A DNA stretch of 21,493 bases from CANLBN01 sp050298695 (GTDB lineage: Bacteria > Pseudomonadota > Gammaproteobacteria > Pseudomonadales > Cellvibrionaceae). Every line of letters begins with the position of its first letter. The stretch's first letter is position 1. Below are positions 7,789 to 15,494 of the stretch, one piece after another. Below the pieces are notes generated by a model. That model saw only the letters and a list, made by a program, of their open reading frames with translations, had not been told where the DNA came from and ran no database searches. The stretch is taken from NCBI GenBank assembly GCA_050298695.1, contig JBNKUQ010000051.1:1-21493 (forward strand), in the 5' to 3' direction. The position numbers were made by a program, and so were the translations under genes.

Positions 7789-8143
7789 ATGGAGCAATCA
7801 AAAAAGATATTCTATACGCGCCAAAACTATTATTTTTACTGTTTTTATTGTTTCGTGGGCAACGATCGTATTGGACTTGTATATGACCTTTGCCGACAAA
7901 ATAATTGACTCTTGCTCGGAAGGCTATAACCCATTCAGATATTACACAAGCTTCATCTTACTGCGGGAAAGGGGCACTCTATTTTATTATCTGGTCTTAC
8001 TCGATCTGTTTCAGCAATACTTAGAGACAATTGAGATATGGAAAGTATTAATTTTTTATGAAGCATGGCTACAAGATATGCTAGTGGTGAATATTGTATT
8101 TATTTTTGGTCTTTTGAGATTTAAATTTCGAAGAGCTGAGTAA
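7789..8143 (+). pseudogene. Small membrane protein gene, apparently split by a one-base frameshift
   Basis: From ATG 7789 a frame reads MEQSKKIFYTR and then turns into unlikely sequence and stops. The frame one base on is open from 7790 to 8143 and reads, from 7823, KTIIFTVFIVSWATIVLDLY MTFADKIIDS and onward. Joining them by removing one C of the CC at 7821-7822 gives a coherent protein of about 117 aa. It has an N-terminal membrane segment (residues about 12-31), a middle part with aromatic residues (RYYTSFILLRERGTLFYYLV) and a C-terminal hydrophobic stretch ending in basic FKFRRAE. The only intact alternative is a start at TTG 7871 or ATG 7883 (90 or 86 aa), which cuts the first membrane segment. 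No good Shine-Dalgarno is visible. I do not recognise a family. It could be a decayed gene or a sequencing error. Confidence 0.4.
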
Positions 8144-8188
8144 AAGATGCAAGCATTTTTTGACATATTAATTAGACCAACACTAATC

Positions 8189-8848
8189 CTACCACAGGAC
8201 ACGAACAAATTTAGGACTTTCACATTTTAACAGTCGCGGTATAGAGGTAAAAAAATCGCCGCCCGCACCAACTTCAGTTGGCTGAATTGACTGGGTTTCA
8301 TGTGTTAAATCCGCAATAGAAATAGAGCCTACAACATAAATGGTATCTGCATATGGCCAAGATTCTTCATCAGGCTCAACCTCTTTGATACAAGAATATA
8401 TCATTCCAACGTCTTCGCGTTGCTGTAAGCGCTGGAATACCGTTCTGAACACATCTATCCCAGGATGTTCCGGCCACAAATTACACCCTATAGATGATTC
8501 GTCATTATTGCCATCAAAAAATTCTTCGATTGGAACTAACCATTCATTATTTTTATGTTCTAGTTTATTTATAAAAGCTTTTCGTTTAACGGGGTCAAAT
8601 GGCAAACCTTCATCTACAGCTCTATTCTTTTGTGTCAAGGGCACCACTGGAACTATTTCTTTTTCACCGAGATACACTACAGCCTGATACACACACAGCA
8701 TAGGAAACAATAATGAGAACCATGAAATATCACCCTCCACTCCGAATAGCTTGATACTGAGAGTCATTCCAACAAAACCTATTGCTATAATTATCAAAAA
8801 ACAAGCAATGATTTTTTTCAACGCCCTAAGTTTGTGACTATTTCCCAT
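8189..8848 (-). CDS. Hypothetical inner-membrane protein with two N-terminal membrane segments
   Basis: The 219-aa protein has two hydrophobic segments (residues about 12-33 and 43-60) followed by a soluble domain of about 155 residues. The N-terminus before the first segment is basic (HKLRALKK), so the first segment probably has its N-terminus inside and the soluble domain is also cytoplasmic. The soluble part contains WPEHPGIDVFRTVFQRLQQR and a run of acidic residues (KEVEPDEESWPYAD) and ends in KCESPKFVRVLW. I do not recognise a family. It starts 9 bases after the end of an esterase lipoprotein gene, with GGAAA as a possible ribosome site, so the two are probably co-transcribed. That pairing is the only functional hint. 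Confidence 0.72.
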   Translation of the reverse strand: MGNSHKLRALKKIIACFLIIIAIGFVGMTLSIKLFGVEGDISWFSLLFPMLCVYQAVVYLGEKEIVPVVPLTQKNRAVDEGLPFDPVKRKAFINKLEHKNNEWLVPIEEFFDGNNDESSIGCNLWPEHPGIDVFRTVFQRLQQREDVGMIYSCIKEVEPDEESWPYADTIYVVGSISIADLTHETQSIQPTEVGAGGDFFTSIPRLLKCESPKFVRVLW

Positions 8849-8857
8849 ATTTTTCCA

Positions 8858-9667
8858 TTAATATGCGAAGTCTAAATACTCGGCCATAGAAAGTTCAAAA
8901 TCCTGCGAGTGGTTGGCTACATATATCCAATGCATTAAATCAATTCCTTCATAACTACGAACATCAAGTAAATCATAAAACCATTCTGCATCCTCACCAT
9001 TTCCATCATCTAGCAACGCGCCACCAATAATAACCTGCGCGTCAAGCCCCTTTCCTAGAACAAAATATTCTTCTTCTAAATCTCGTGTAACATTTTGCTG
9101 ATCCCAAAAACTACCATCTTGTGACAAATAATGACTAAAGTAGCGGTTATCAGGATCTTCCAGCAATACTGCCAAACCAGTAAATAAACCACCCAATGAA
9201 TGACCCGACAAGGTTCGATTTTCAATATCAACTCGGTAATTTGCATCAACATAAGGAATAACTTGGTTAATCAAAAACTGATAGTAAGAACGAGCCCCTG
9301 GCATTCGATAATCTACCGCACGACGTCCGGTTACCTGTCTATCGGTATTGCCAACACCTACAATAATGATCGACTTATTCCTCTCTTCTACCATACTTAC
9401 CGTAGTGGAGAAACGCCATTCAGCATCTAAGACATATAGAACTGGATAACTCGCTAAAGCATCAAGCTCATACCCTGGCGGCAAATAAACCTTAACGGGG
9501 TATTTAACACCATTGTCTACTCTACGTAGGGCAGTAGAATATACAGTCCCACCATTTTTTGTTGTATTACTTCCATCTCCATTCGAAGACCCTCCACCAC
9601 CACATGAAAAAATCAAAACCGTTAGAAATATCAAAATAACTATTTTATTAATTAATTTCCAATACAT
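8858..9667 (-). CDS. Lipoprotein esterase (alpha/beta hydrolase, putative esterase/Fes-IroE-like), copy 2
   Basis: The 269-aa protein has a lipoprotein signal (Cys at 22 in LIFSCGGGG) followed by a G/S/N linker to about residue 40. The hydrolase domain covers 45-269. The nucleophile elbow GHSLGG places the catalytic Ser at 157. H253 in VANHSQDF is a likely catalytic His, and the acid is probably in ALLDDGNGED (217-226). Other family features are YPVKVYLPPGY (56-66), PVLYVLDAEW (75-84) and IIIVGVGN (100-107). This pattern fits the 'putative esterase' family (esterase D, enterochelin esterase-like). It is a clear paralogue of the gene at 9798-10622, sharing NRTLSGHS, GLFTGLA/GLFAGLA and RYFSxYLSQDGSFW. 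The substrate is unknown. Both are probably anchored to the envelope. Confidence 0.85.
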   Translation of the reverse strand: MYWKLINKIVILIFLTVLIFSCGGGGSSNGDGSNTTKNGGTVYSTALRRVDNGVKYPVKVYLPPGYELDALASYPVLYVLDAEWRFSTTVSMVEERNKSIIIVGVGNTDRQVTGRRAVDYRMPGARSYYQFLINQVIPYVDANYRVDIENRTLSGHSLGGLFTGLAVLLEDPDNRYFSHYLSQDGSFWDQQNVTRDLEEEYFVLGKGLDAQVIIGGALLDDGNGEDAEWFYDLLDVRSYEGIDLMHWIYVANHSQDFELSMAEYLDFAY

Positions 9668-9797
9668 ACGATACTTCCCCCAAAAATTGAAACCACCCTA
9701 GCAACACACAACATCTGTTAAATTATTATAAGAACCTCTGAGACGCTATTACTTGCTCCACCACTTTTTCAAGTATGGAATCACATAGCTAAAAGCC

Positions 9798-10622
9798 TTA
9801 CAGCTCAGGATAAAGTAAATCTAAAGCCTCTCTCATAGATACAACAATATCCTCATTATGACTTACGCCATTTTGTAGATAGGTTATGTCTAAATCACTA
9901 TAGCCTCGATTAACCAACTGATTATAGAAATCTTTTACATATCGCGCATTACCCTCTTCTCCTGTAGCGCCGGTTAAAACAAGCTGAATGGGCAAAGACG
10001 AGTCAAGGCTGTAAAGCTGACCTTCTAATAAGTTAATAATCTCGCGATCTCTCCAAAAACTACCATCTTGCGATAAGTATTTGCTGAAGTATCTATCGCC
10101 CGGAGGCTCAATTAACATTGCAAGACCTGCAAACAAACCTCCATATGAATGCCCTGATAAAGTTCGATTATCAACATCAACACTGTAAATTGACTCTATA
10201 TAAGGAAGTACTTGCCAGGTTAAGAAATGATAATAATCTTCAGCCCCGGGCCAAGTATAATCCAATCCTCTTTGATAAACTCCAGAGCTAGCATTCGCAT
10301 TGCCTACGCCAACGACAATAATGTCTTTTCCCAACTCGTCGACAATGTTAATTATTGATTTAAAATTCCACTCAGCGTCGAGTATCAACAATAATGGATA
10401 CTCTTTGTTCGCAGTGTCACCATAATTTTTTGGCAAATAAATCATAATAGGGTACCTAACAGAATTATGATCACCCCGAAGCATAACACCTGACTCAACC
10501 TGCCCATTAAGCCCGGATTCACCGCCGGAACCACCTCCTCCACAAGCAATTAATAAACATACAAAAATAGCAATTACAAAAAAACGACTTGCATGTTTAT
10601 ATTTTTTATTAAACTTTTCCAT
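9798..10622 (-). CDS. Lipoprotein esterase (alpha/beta hydrolase), copy 1
   Basis: This is the 274-aa upstream paralogue of the preceding esterase, 130 bases away. The lipoprotein signal ends in LLIACGGGG (Cys at 27) and is followed by a Gly/Ser linker. The nucleophile elbow GHSYGG puts the catalytic Ser at 159. H255 (GVSHNEDIV) is the likely catalytic His, and the acid is probably in ATGEEGNAR (219-227). YPLLLILDAEW (75-85) and DIIVVGVGNA (100-109) match the same family. The C-terminal strand SDLDITYLQNGVSHNE differs from copy 2, so the two have diverged well beyond a recent duplication. It may form one transcript with copy 2 and the membrane protein at 8189-8848. ATG 10622 has AGG about 7 bases upstream. 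Confidence 0.85.
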   Translation of the reverse strand: MEKFNKKYKHASRFFVIAIFVCLLIACGGGGSGGESGLNGQVESGVMLRGDHNSVRYPIMIYLPKNYGDTANKEYPLLLILDAEWNFKSIINIVDELGKDIIVVGVGNANASSGVYQRGLDYTWPGAEDYYHFLTWQVLPYIESIYSVDVDNRTLSGHSYGGLFAGLAMLIEPPGDRYFSKYLSQDGSFWRDREIINLLEGQLYSLDSSLPIQLVLTGATGEEGNARYVKDFYNQLVNRGYSDLDITYLQNGVSHNEDIVVSMREALDLLYPEL

Positions 10623-10724
10623 AATTGACCTTTCAGTAGAATAGTTACTATTAAGCAGCCGCCTTGTAAAAAATTAGCAACTCAATCAAGCTTTATATAT
10701 TAAATAATTTCTCTGAGCCATAAC

Positions 10725-11394
10725 TTATAGCTTACGAGTTTCTGATCCAGAATGCTCCCTTCTGATTAACTTTTCCTTTTGACTCAGCTCCTCGACCATA
10801 GTTATTTCACCAACATTAATCTTAGGATATTTTTTTCTTAAACAGCTCAACATCTCTAGAGTAATTATTTTTTCTCGATGAAATCGTTTCTAAAGAATAA
10901 TCACTATTACCTATATTTTTTGCATCTATATGTATATTTCCAGCATAAATTGTTCGCCCTGAAAAATCCTCAAAAGGAAAAGAGTAATCGCCACCAGAAC
11001 TCCAATTGGTATGGAGATAATTACCCTCAACATATAAGTCATTAAACTCATATTTTCCCACTGGCATTTCAAAAACGTACAAAAAACCTTCCATGCTAGA
11101 CAATTCATCTTTATGCCAACCTATACCTGAATTAAAAAAAAATTCTACTCGATTTTAAAAAATTGTATGTCTCAAGCTTTCGATATGACAATATAAAAGG
11201 AACGCCTGAAAGGCCATCTTTTGTTATAAAAACAATAACCAAACCAGTTTCTGGATTTTTACCTGAGCTGTATTCGGAATCAGAATACATCTTTCATTTC
11301 GAAGCGTATAAAAATAATACAAAAAAACAAGCTTCTCGATTATTGTCACGCAGAACAATATGGTAGAGAGAGAGATGCGCAAACGCCTCAACAT
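10725..11394 (-). pseudogene. Broken gene of a small secreted/lipoprotein-like family, at least three frameshifts
   Basis: No single frame covers this gene, but successive minus-strand frames read as one protein. The start frame (ATG 11394) gives MLRRLRISLSTILFCVTIIE, signal-like. The next frame (about 11305 to 11137) reads SEYSSGKNPETGLVIVFITK, DGLSGVPFILSYRKL and so on. The third frame continues as NSGIGWHKDELSSMEGFLYV, then FEMPVGKYEF, NWSSGGDYSFPFEDFSGR and TIYAGNIHIDAKN. The fourth gives KYPKINVGEITMVEELSQ and ends at 10725. The second join falls on a run of nine A (11134-11142) and the third on a run of seven T (about 10830-10836). The middle (GFLYVFEMPVGKYEF, NWSS, SFPF, YAGNIHI) resembles a widespread hypothetical family of small proteobacterial lipoproteins. 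The only long intact piece is 10822-11103, which lacks any start but TTG. Real decay and homopolymer errors are both possible. Confidence 0.6.
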
Positions 11395-11515
11395 AGCAAA
11401 ATCATTTTACTTAAATTATTTATAATATTATGTTTTAATTTTTAAAAACTCTCTACTAATTGTTATTTGTGGAGAGGGCTGATCAAAAAATAAACGCATC
11501 CTTTTACACTCGCAT

Positions 11516-11869
11516 CTAGACATCTAACAAACTTTCATCAAACCAAACATCTTCATAATCATCTGCAATAAGGAACCTCCACCCAGGAGGTAAACCAAGA
11601 TACTTTTTAATTTGATGGCACCAACTATCAAGATGATTAACATGCAATGGCATAAAAAAATTTGGATCATTTGATAACTCTTCACCAGCATATATATACC
11701 AACCTGTTGTATCGCCTTCTGGAAAATTCCTGAGACCGTTGATAGGAAGAATGCCTTCCCTAACGTTGGCCGCAATACCAACTTTGAGATCATCAGGAGA
11801 AGAAAAAAAACCTACTCCATATTTTTTACAAATCTCTTTTTGAATTTCCTCAATCGTAGTTATCGTCAT
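11516..11869 (-). CDS. Imm33-type immunity protein (DUF2185-like)
   Basis: The 117-aa acidic protein carries GLRNFPEGDTTGWYIYAGEE (45-64), FFMPLHVNHLDSWCHQIKKY, LGLPPGWRFLIADDYEDVWF and a DESLLDV end. This matches my recollection of the Imm33 immunity domain, which protects cells from polymorphic toxins or sits in immunity arrays, acting in the cytoplasm. ATG 11869 overlaps the stop of a 14-codon frame (TTATGACG), suggesting translational coupling to upstream reading frames. No toxin gene is present: upstream the DNA runs into the IS110 remnant, so the cognate toxin may have been lost. The family call is from pattern recognition only. Confidence 0.7.
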   Translation of the reverse strand: MTITTIEEIQKEICKKYGVGFFSSPDDLKVGIAANVREGILPINGLRNFPEGDTTGWYIYAGEELSNDPNFFMPLHVNHLDSWCHQIKKYLGLPPGWRFLIADDYEDVWFDESLLDV

Positions 11870-11989
11870 AACCCTAAGCCCTTTTTTTGACTTCTAGAAA
11901 ATCGACTCATCTCAGCTCCTTGCCTAGCGGAACAAGTGGGACACTGGGGTTGAACAGAATCAACTTTTTCATACAAGCATTATAAATAG
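11866..11989 (-). pseudogene. Short coupled frames upstream of the immunity gene; possible 3' remnant of a lost toxin gene
   Basis: On the minus strand a frame beginning near 11989 reads TGTIYNACMKKLILFNPSVP then LVPLGKELR and a stop at about 11910. The stop overlaps ATGAGTCGA, preceded by AAGGAG, which opens a 14-residue frame MSRFSRSQKKGLGL. That frame ends in TTATGA, overlapping the Imm33 start. Chained ATGA overlaps are typical of genuine operons, so the first frame may be the tail of the missing upstream toxin, cut off where the mobile-element remnant begins. No family can be assigned to so short a piece. Confidence 0.3.
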
Positions 11990-12065
11990 TGCCTGTCCGA
12001 TAATACTCTTAAACGTCATAGCTAACCCCAGCCAACTTCAAAGTGTCTGAAAATCATAAGTCGCC

Positions 12066-12082
12066 GCCTCCCCTTCGGAGGC
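12066..12082 (+). other. Hairpin in the non-coding left end of the IS110 remnant
   Basis: GCCTCC (12066-12071) and GGAGGC (12077-12082) form a perfect 6-bp stem around CCTTC, about 50 bases upstream of the transposase ATG. In IS110-group elements the non-coding end beside the transposase gene encodes the bridge RNA, so this could be a relic of that RNA. The rest of the RNA structure could not be assessed by eye. Confidence 0.35.
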
Positions 12083-12133
12083 ATCCAGAGATAAACTCGG
12101 TTGGGCTTACACTCAACAAAGAGGAGACGACTT

Positions 12134-12495
12134 ATGCCACTTTACTGCGGAATCGACCTTCGTAGCAATAACTCAGTAGTATCGATTATCGATGATAACT
12201 GATCACGTTATAAAAGAGAAACAGCACAGTTGCTGAGTTTGCAAAGCGCCATCAGTAGACACACAGGCGTCCGCTTGAGCAGCAAATTACCGCGATTGAA
12301 AATTATGTCCTAGCGCAATGTGATTCAAACGCTTTCAGTATCATCACGAGAACACCTGGTATAGGCAAAATTCTTGGTATGACCATATTGTCAGAAACCG
12401 GCCCTATCGAACGTTTTTCCCAAGTAGGCAATTATTCCTCTTACGTAAGATGTGTGCCTTCAAGCAAAGTCAGTAATGGCAAAACCAAGGAATGA
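12134..12495 (+). pseudogene. IS110-family transposase remnant with large internal deletion
   Basis: After GAGGAG, ATG 12134 starts MPLYCGIDLRSNNSVVSIID DN, the N-terminal DEDD-domain signature of IS110-family transposases (YCGIDLHSNNSVV in my memory of the family). A TGA at 12200 ends it. About 80 bases on, in a different frame, LEQQITAIENYVLAQ leads into RTPGIGKILGMTILSETGPI ERFSQVGNYSSYVRCVPSSK VSNGKTKE, the C-terminal Transposase_20 domain. It stops at 12495 before the usual end of that domain. Only about 120 codons remain of the 300-340 expected, so roughly 200 codons are deleted, with a frameshift, a stop and a lost 3' end. It is inactive. Downstream it joins directly to the EAL remnant. 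Confidence 0.85.
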
Positions 12496-13096
12496 TCTGT
12501 TTTTTGTTGCGTTTCAGTTAATAGCTCCCACGGCTGAAGGTAATGCATTGCCGGCAATGGAGTCGGTGATCAGAATGCGAGATGAAGAGCAAGGGGTTGT
12601 TACCCCCAGGCGCATTTTTACCTGCAGCAGAGCGTTACAACACTATCATGGATATTGATAAGTGGATGGTTAATCATGTTATGAGAATCATCGAGGAAAA
12701 TTTTTCCGATCTTGAAAATATCAGTTATTGTTCAATCAATCTTTCAGCAGGCTCTATTTGTAATGATTAGACAATAGAGTATATACAAGAGCGTCAAAAT
12801 TTTTATGGTATTCCTACAAATAAGATATGTTTTGATATCACTGAAACGCAAGTTATGCTCAATCTTGGAAAAGCTAAAAATACACTTAACTGTTTGAGGA
12901 GCTTAGGTTTTAAAGTGGCCCTGGATGACTTCGGTGCGGAAATGTCGTCCTATTGTTACCTCAATGAACTTCCCGCTGATCTTTTGAAAATCGATGGGTG
13001 TTAATTATACACAGGGGTATGTGTGTGGCAAAACCACAGGCCTTAGATATATTGGTTAAAAATTCTTTTTATCATAAACAGTTGCTTTTAAAATAA
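12496..13096 (+). pseudogene. Decayed EAL-domain (c-di-GMP phosphodiesterase) gene fragment
   Basis: Across several frames the fragment reads FFVAFQLIAPTAEGNALPAM ESVIRMRDEEQG, then (frameshift near 12590) GAFLPAAERYNTIMDIDKWM and YCSINLSAGSICND, then an in-frame TAG (12768), then YIQERQNFYGIPTNKICFDI TETQVMLNLGKA and FKVALDDFGAEMSSYCYLNE LPADLLKIDG. These match EAL-domain motifs in order (AAERY, INLS, ITET, LDDFG, LKIDG). After LKIDG about 50 residues are missing and the sequence jumps to VNYTQGYVCGK, then with one more frameshift PQALDILVKN, the usual end of the domain (TAA 13094-13096). The start is lost at the join with the IS110 remnant. With these lesions it cannot make a working enzyme. 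Any GGDEF or sensor domain that once preceded it is gone. Confidence 0.88.
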
Positions 13097-13122
13097 ATCA
13101 AAGGTGCTATTTGATTCTTTTA
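13096..13122 (+). terminator. Candidate terminator at the end of the EAL remnant
   Basis: AATCAAA (13096-13102) and TTTGATT (13110-13116) form a 7-bp stem with a 7-base loop, followed by CTTTTAAT. It lies between the convergent EAL remnant and histidine kinase gene. The stem is AT-rich, so it would be weak. Confidence 0.4.
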
Positions 13123-13140
13123 ATAAAGAAAATGAATAGA

Positions 13141-14406
13141 TTAAAAAGTCACGGCGAATCGCGCACCACCTAGTGGGCTTGTTTCGATAGTAATATGACC
13201 AGCGTGACAACGGGCTATTTGTGCCGCTATAGCCAATCCTAAACCGTAACCACCGGTGTCGCGACTACGACTTTTATCCAGGCGCACAAAAGGCTCAAAC
13301 AAGTTATCCCGTTGGTCCACAGGAATCCCAGGACCATCATCATCAACCCAGAGTAATACAAGATTTTGTTTTTTTGCTAAACCTATTTCGATCGTTGTTT
13401 TAGCATACCTGTTTGCATTGGTGACGAGATTACGAACTAAACGGGCCAACAAAAACTTATCAATATCACCGTAAATAGTGGTATCAGGCAGGTTTAAGGA
13501 TAAAGGCTTGGTTATTTCACCTGCTAATGATGGCTTTATGTCTTGCAGCCACTGACGCAATTCAACTTTTTTATGATCCGCATAAAACTCTGAGCGCTCC
13601 ATCTTGGCATAATTCAGCATCTCATCGACTAAAAAATCCATATCATCTAAGTTTTCCAGTAATTCTTTTAACCAATTTTCTTGTTCATCTCGATTCTTAA
13701 GGTCATCAAATATTTCCAATTGAAAACGCATTCGAGTAATAGGCGAACGCAGTTCGTGAGAAACAGCATTCGTCAAGTTTTTGTGGCTTTGAAATAAACG
13801 TTGTATCCGTTCTGCCATCGCATTAAAGGCAGTACTTAATCCAGGGATTCCAATAAAACCCTGAGGGGCTCGACTCTCTAATTTACCTTCACTATAGCGC
13901 TCTGTCGCTAACATCAAATGCTTGACTTTATATTGTTGCCAACTGGCCCATAGTAATATCGTAATGCCCAATACAAAGACTAAAAGCCATTGCACTTGCT
14001 GTTCCAAAGCTTCAACACTCTCTATGGTATGCATCGGCCCAACCCGCAAAACCGTATCCTCTGATATTTTTTTAAATAAAATATCATCTTCATGATCGGC
14101 AACAACAATTTCGCCGGCATGTAATAGGGAAATTTGCTCACTGTCTAGTGACCATTGCGAGAACGGACGACTTTCCAATGGCGTATTGGATTGCTCGGAA
14201 ATGCGGGTAATTAAAGATTGCCATTCCTGCTGAGTTAAGTGCGGATAAAATTCGCTTATTACTAATAAAAGTCCCGTATAATCTTTTTCTGTGTCTTGTT
14301 TAAGTTCTTTTTCGTAAGGTAATAGATAGATCGTTTCCAGAAAACTGGTGCCGGCGATAAAAAAAACTAAAATCAATAAATAGAGAGAGAAAAACAGTCT
14401 TAACAT
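13141..14406 (-). CDS. Sensor histidine kinase, RstB-like
   Basis: The 421-aa inner-membrane kinase has membrane segments at about 5-28 and 139-157 enclosing a periplasmic sensor of about 110 residues. A HAMP region follows (160-210, with GIPGLSTAFNAMAERIQRL). The dimerisation/phosphoacceptor domain has NAVSHELRSPITRMR with H217. The ATPase domain shows the N box RLVRNLVTNANRYA (322-335), WVDDDGPGIP (353-362), LFEPFVRLDKSRS (369-381) and GGYGLGLAIA (385-394). It is complete. Its partner regulator lies 112 bases upstream in the same direction. The H-box surroundings and the regulator resemble E. coli RstB/RstA. The signal is unknown. Confidence 0.92.
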   Translation of the reverse strand: MLRLFFSLYLLILVFFIAGTSFLETIYLLPYEKELKQDTEKDYTGLLLVISEFYPHLTQQEWQSLITRISEQSNTPLESRPFSQWSLDSEQISLLHAGEIVVADHEDDILFKKISEDTVLRVGPMHTIESVEALEQQVQWLLVFVLGITILLWASWQQYKVKHLMLATERYSEGKLESRAPQGFIGIPGLSTAFNAMAERIQRLFQSHKNLTNAVSHELRSPITRMRFQLEIFDDLKNRDEQENWLKELLENLDDMDFLVDEMLNYAKMERSEFYADHKKVELRQWLQDIKPSLAGEITKPLSLNLPDTTIYGDIDKFLLARLVRNLVTNANRYAKTTIEIGLAKKQNLVLLWVDDDGPGIPVDQRDNLFEPFVRLDKSRSRDTGGYGLGLAIAAQIARCHAGHITIETSPLGGARFAVTF

Positions 14407-14518
14407 AAGTGAATTATCTCAGAGTAAATGCATTGTTCGAAGTGCTGGGAATACTATTCTCAGGTAGTAATGGATATGAGTGGTCAAGAGGCGTTAACCG
14501 TAGCTACATTTATTTTGT

Positions 14519-15265
14519 TTACCATTGGTCTGTGACAAATAAATACCCTTTTCCTCGCACGGTAATGATTCGTTTGGGTAAACCTTTATTATCTTTTAGT
14601 TTGCGCCTCAAGGCCATAATGCGATTATCAATAGAGCGATCGAACCCATTGTGTTCTACACCGCGCACTTGCTTCATAATCACATCGCGGGATAGGGGTT
14701 GCTCCGGGTTGCTTGCCAGTAACCACAACAGATTAAACTCTGCATCAGTGAGGGAAACCACTTCACTGTCCAGAAATACCTGACGTTTACCTAGATATAA
14801 GCTTAGGCTACCATAATGAATCGTATCGCTATTATCTTCTTCGATAACATTAGCTTGCCATTCAGTACGCCGGAGCAACATACGGATTCTTGCCAATAGC
14901 ACACGTGGATGTACGGGTTTTGTAATAAAATCATCGGCTCCCAGTTCTAAACAAGCGACCTGATCCATGTCTTCATCACTGGCTGTCAGCATAATAATTC
15001 GTCCGGAGTAAAAGCTACGTAGCTCTCTACAAACGGATAAACCATCCATTTCTGGCAGCATTAGATCTACAATAATTAAATGTGGTTGGCACTCTTTAGT
15101 CAAGGTAATCCCTGTAATTCCATCCTCAGCTAAACTGATGTCGAACTGATATTTGCTCAAGTAAGTGCTAATGAGCTTCGCTAACTTTTTATCATCGTCA
15201 ATAATAAGAATAGAAAGTTGTTTGCCTGTGTTCATAAGTGATTTGTCATTCTTATTAGGGGCCAT
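14519..15265 (-). CDS. OmpR/PhoB-family response regulator, RstA-like
   Basis: The 248-aa regulator has a receiver domain (residues 17-130) with acidic pocket IIDDDKK (21-27), phosphoacceptor D67 (IIVDLMLPEMDG), T94 (MLTASDED) and K116 (ITKPVHP). The winged-helix DNA-binding domain spans about 148-245, with LTDAEFNLLWLLASNPEQPL SRD and VRGVEHNGFDRSIDNRIMAL RRKL, then ITVRGKGYLF. The QVRGVEHNGFDRSID segment is very like RstA of E. coli (LRGVSYDGLDRSVD from memory). ATG 15265 or ATG 15235 (10 residues shorter) is possible; neither has a strong Shine-Dalgarno. It is divergent from the S41/beta-lactamase fusion, and the shared upstream region carries phased repeats that it may bind. Confidence 0.93.
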   Translation of the reverse strand: MAPNKNDKSLMNTGKQLSILIIDDDKKLAKLISTYLSKYQFDISLAEDGITGITLTKECQPHLIIVDLMLPEMDGLSVCRELRSFYSGRIIMLTASDEDMDQVACLELGADDFITKPVHPRVLLARIRMLLRRTEWQANVIEEDNSDTIHYGSLSLYLGKRQVFLDSEVVSLTDAEFNLLWLLASNPEQPLSRDVIMKQVRGVEHNGFDRSIDNRIMALRRKLKDNKGLPKRIITVRGKGYLFVTDQW

Positions 15266-15346
15266 TCACAATATCAGGTTAGGGCTTATTATTTACTATT
15301 CACCTGAACGCCTAGTATCTGGACTAAACGATCAATATATCGTATT

Positions 15347-15418
15347 TGTCGCCAGCTTTAAACGCTATTGTCATAGTTTTGTCTGTATTTAATGACAATA
15401 AACCGACATAAATTGACA
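15347..15418. promoter_or_regulatory. Phased TGTC/GACA repeat array in the divergent promoter region
   Basis: TGTC occurs at 15347, 15369 and 15380; GACA, its complement, occurs at 15394, 15405 and 15415. Spacings are 22, 11, 14, 11 and 10 bases, so within each orientation the sites fall on one DNA face. ATTGTCAT (15367-15374) and ATGACAAT (15392-15399) are a perfect 8-bp inverted pair. The last GACA is part of TTGACA (15413-15418), a perfect -35 box for the rightward gene, but no good -10 follows at 16-18 bases. OmpR-family regulators bind direct repeats about one helical turn apart, so this is a plausible site for the regulator encoded next door. Confidence 0.5.
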
Positions 15419-15494
15419 CTGCTAAATACTGCCATCCATTACTCTAAGAGGCCTTAATACTATGAAAAAAACTTAATTTACAATGGAGAAGTTG

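Noticed and set aside
11163..11366. 67-codon plus-strand frame
   Set aside because: It starts at TTG and is antisense to the broken family gene, whose minus-strand frames look far more protein-like.
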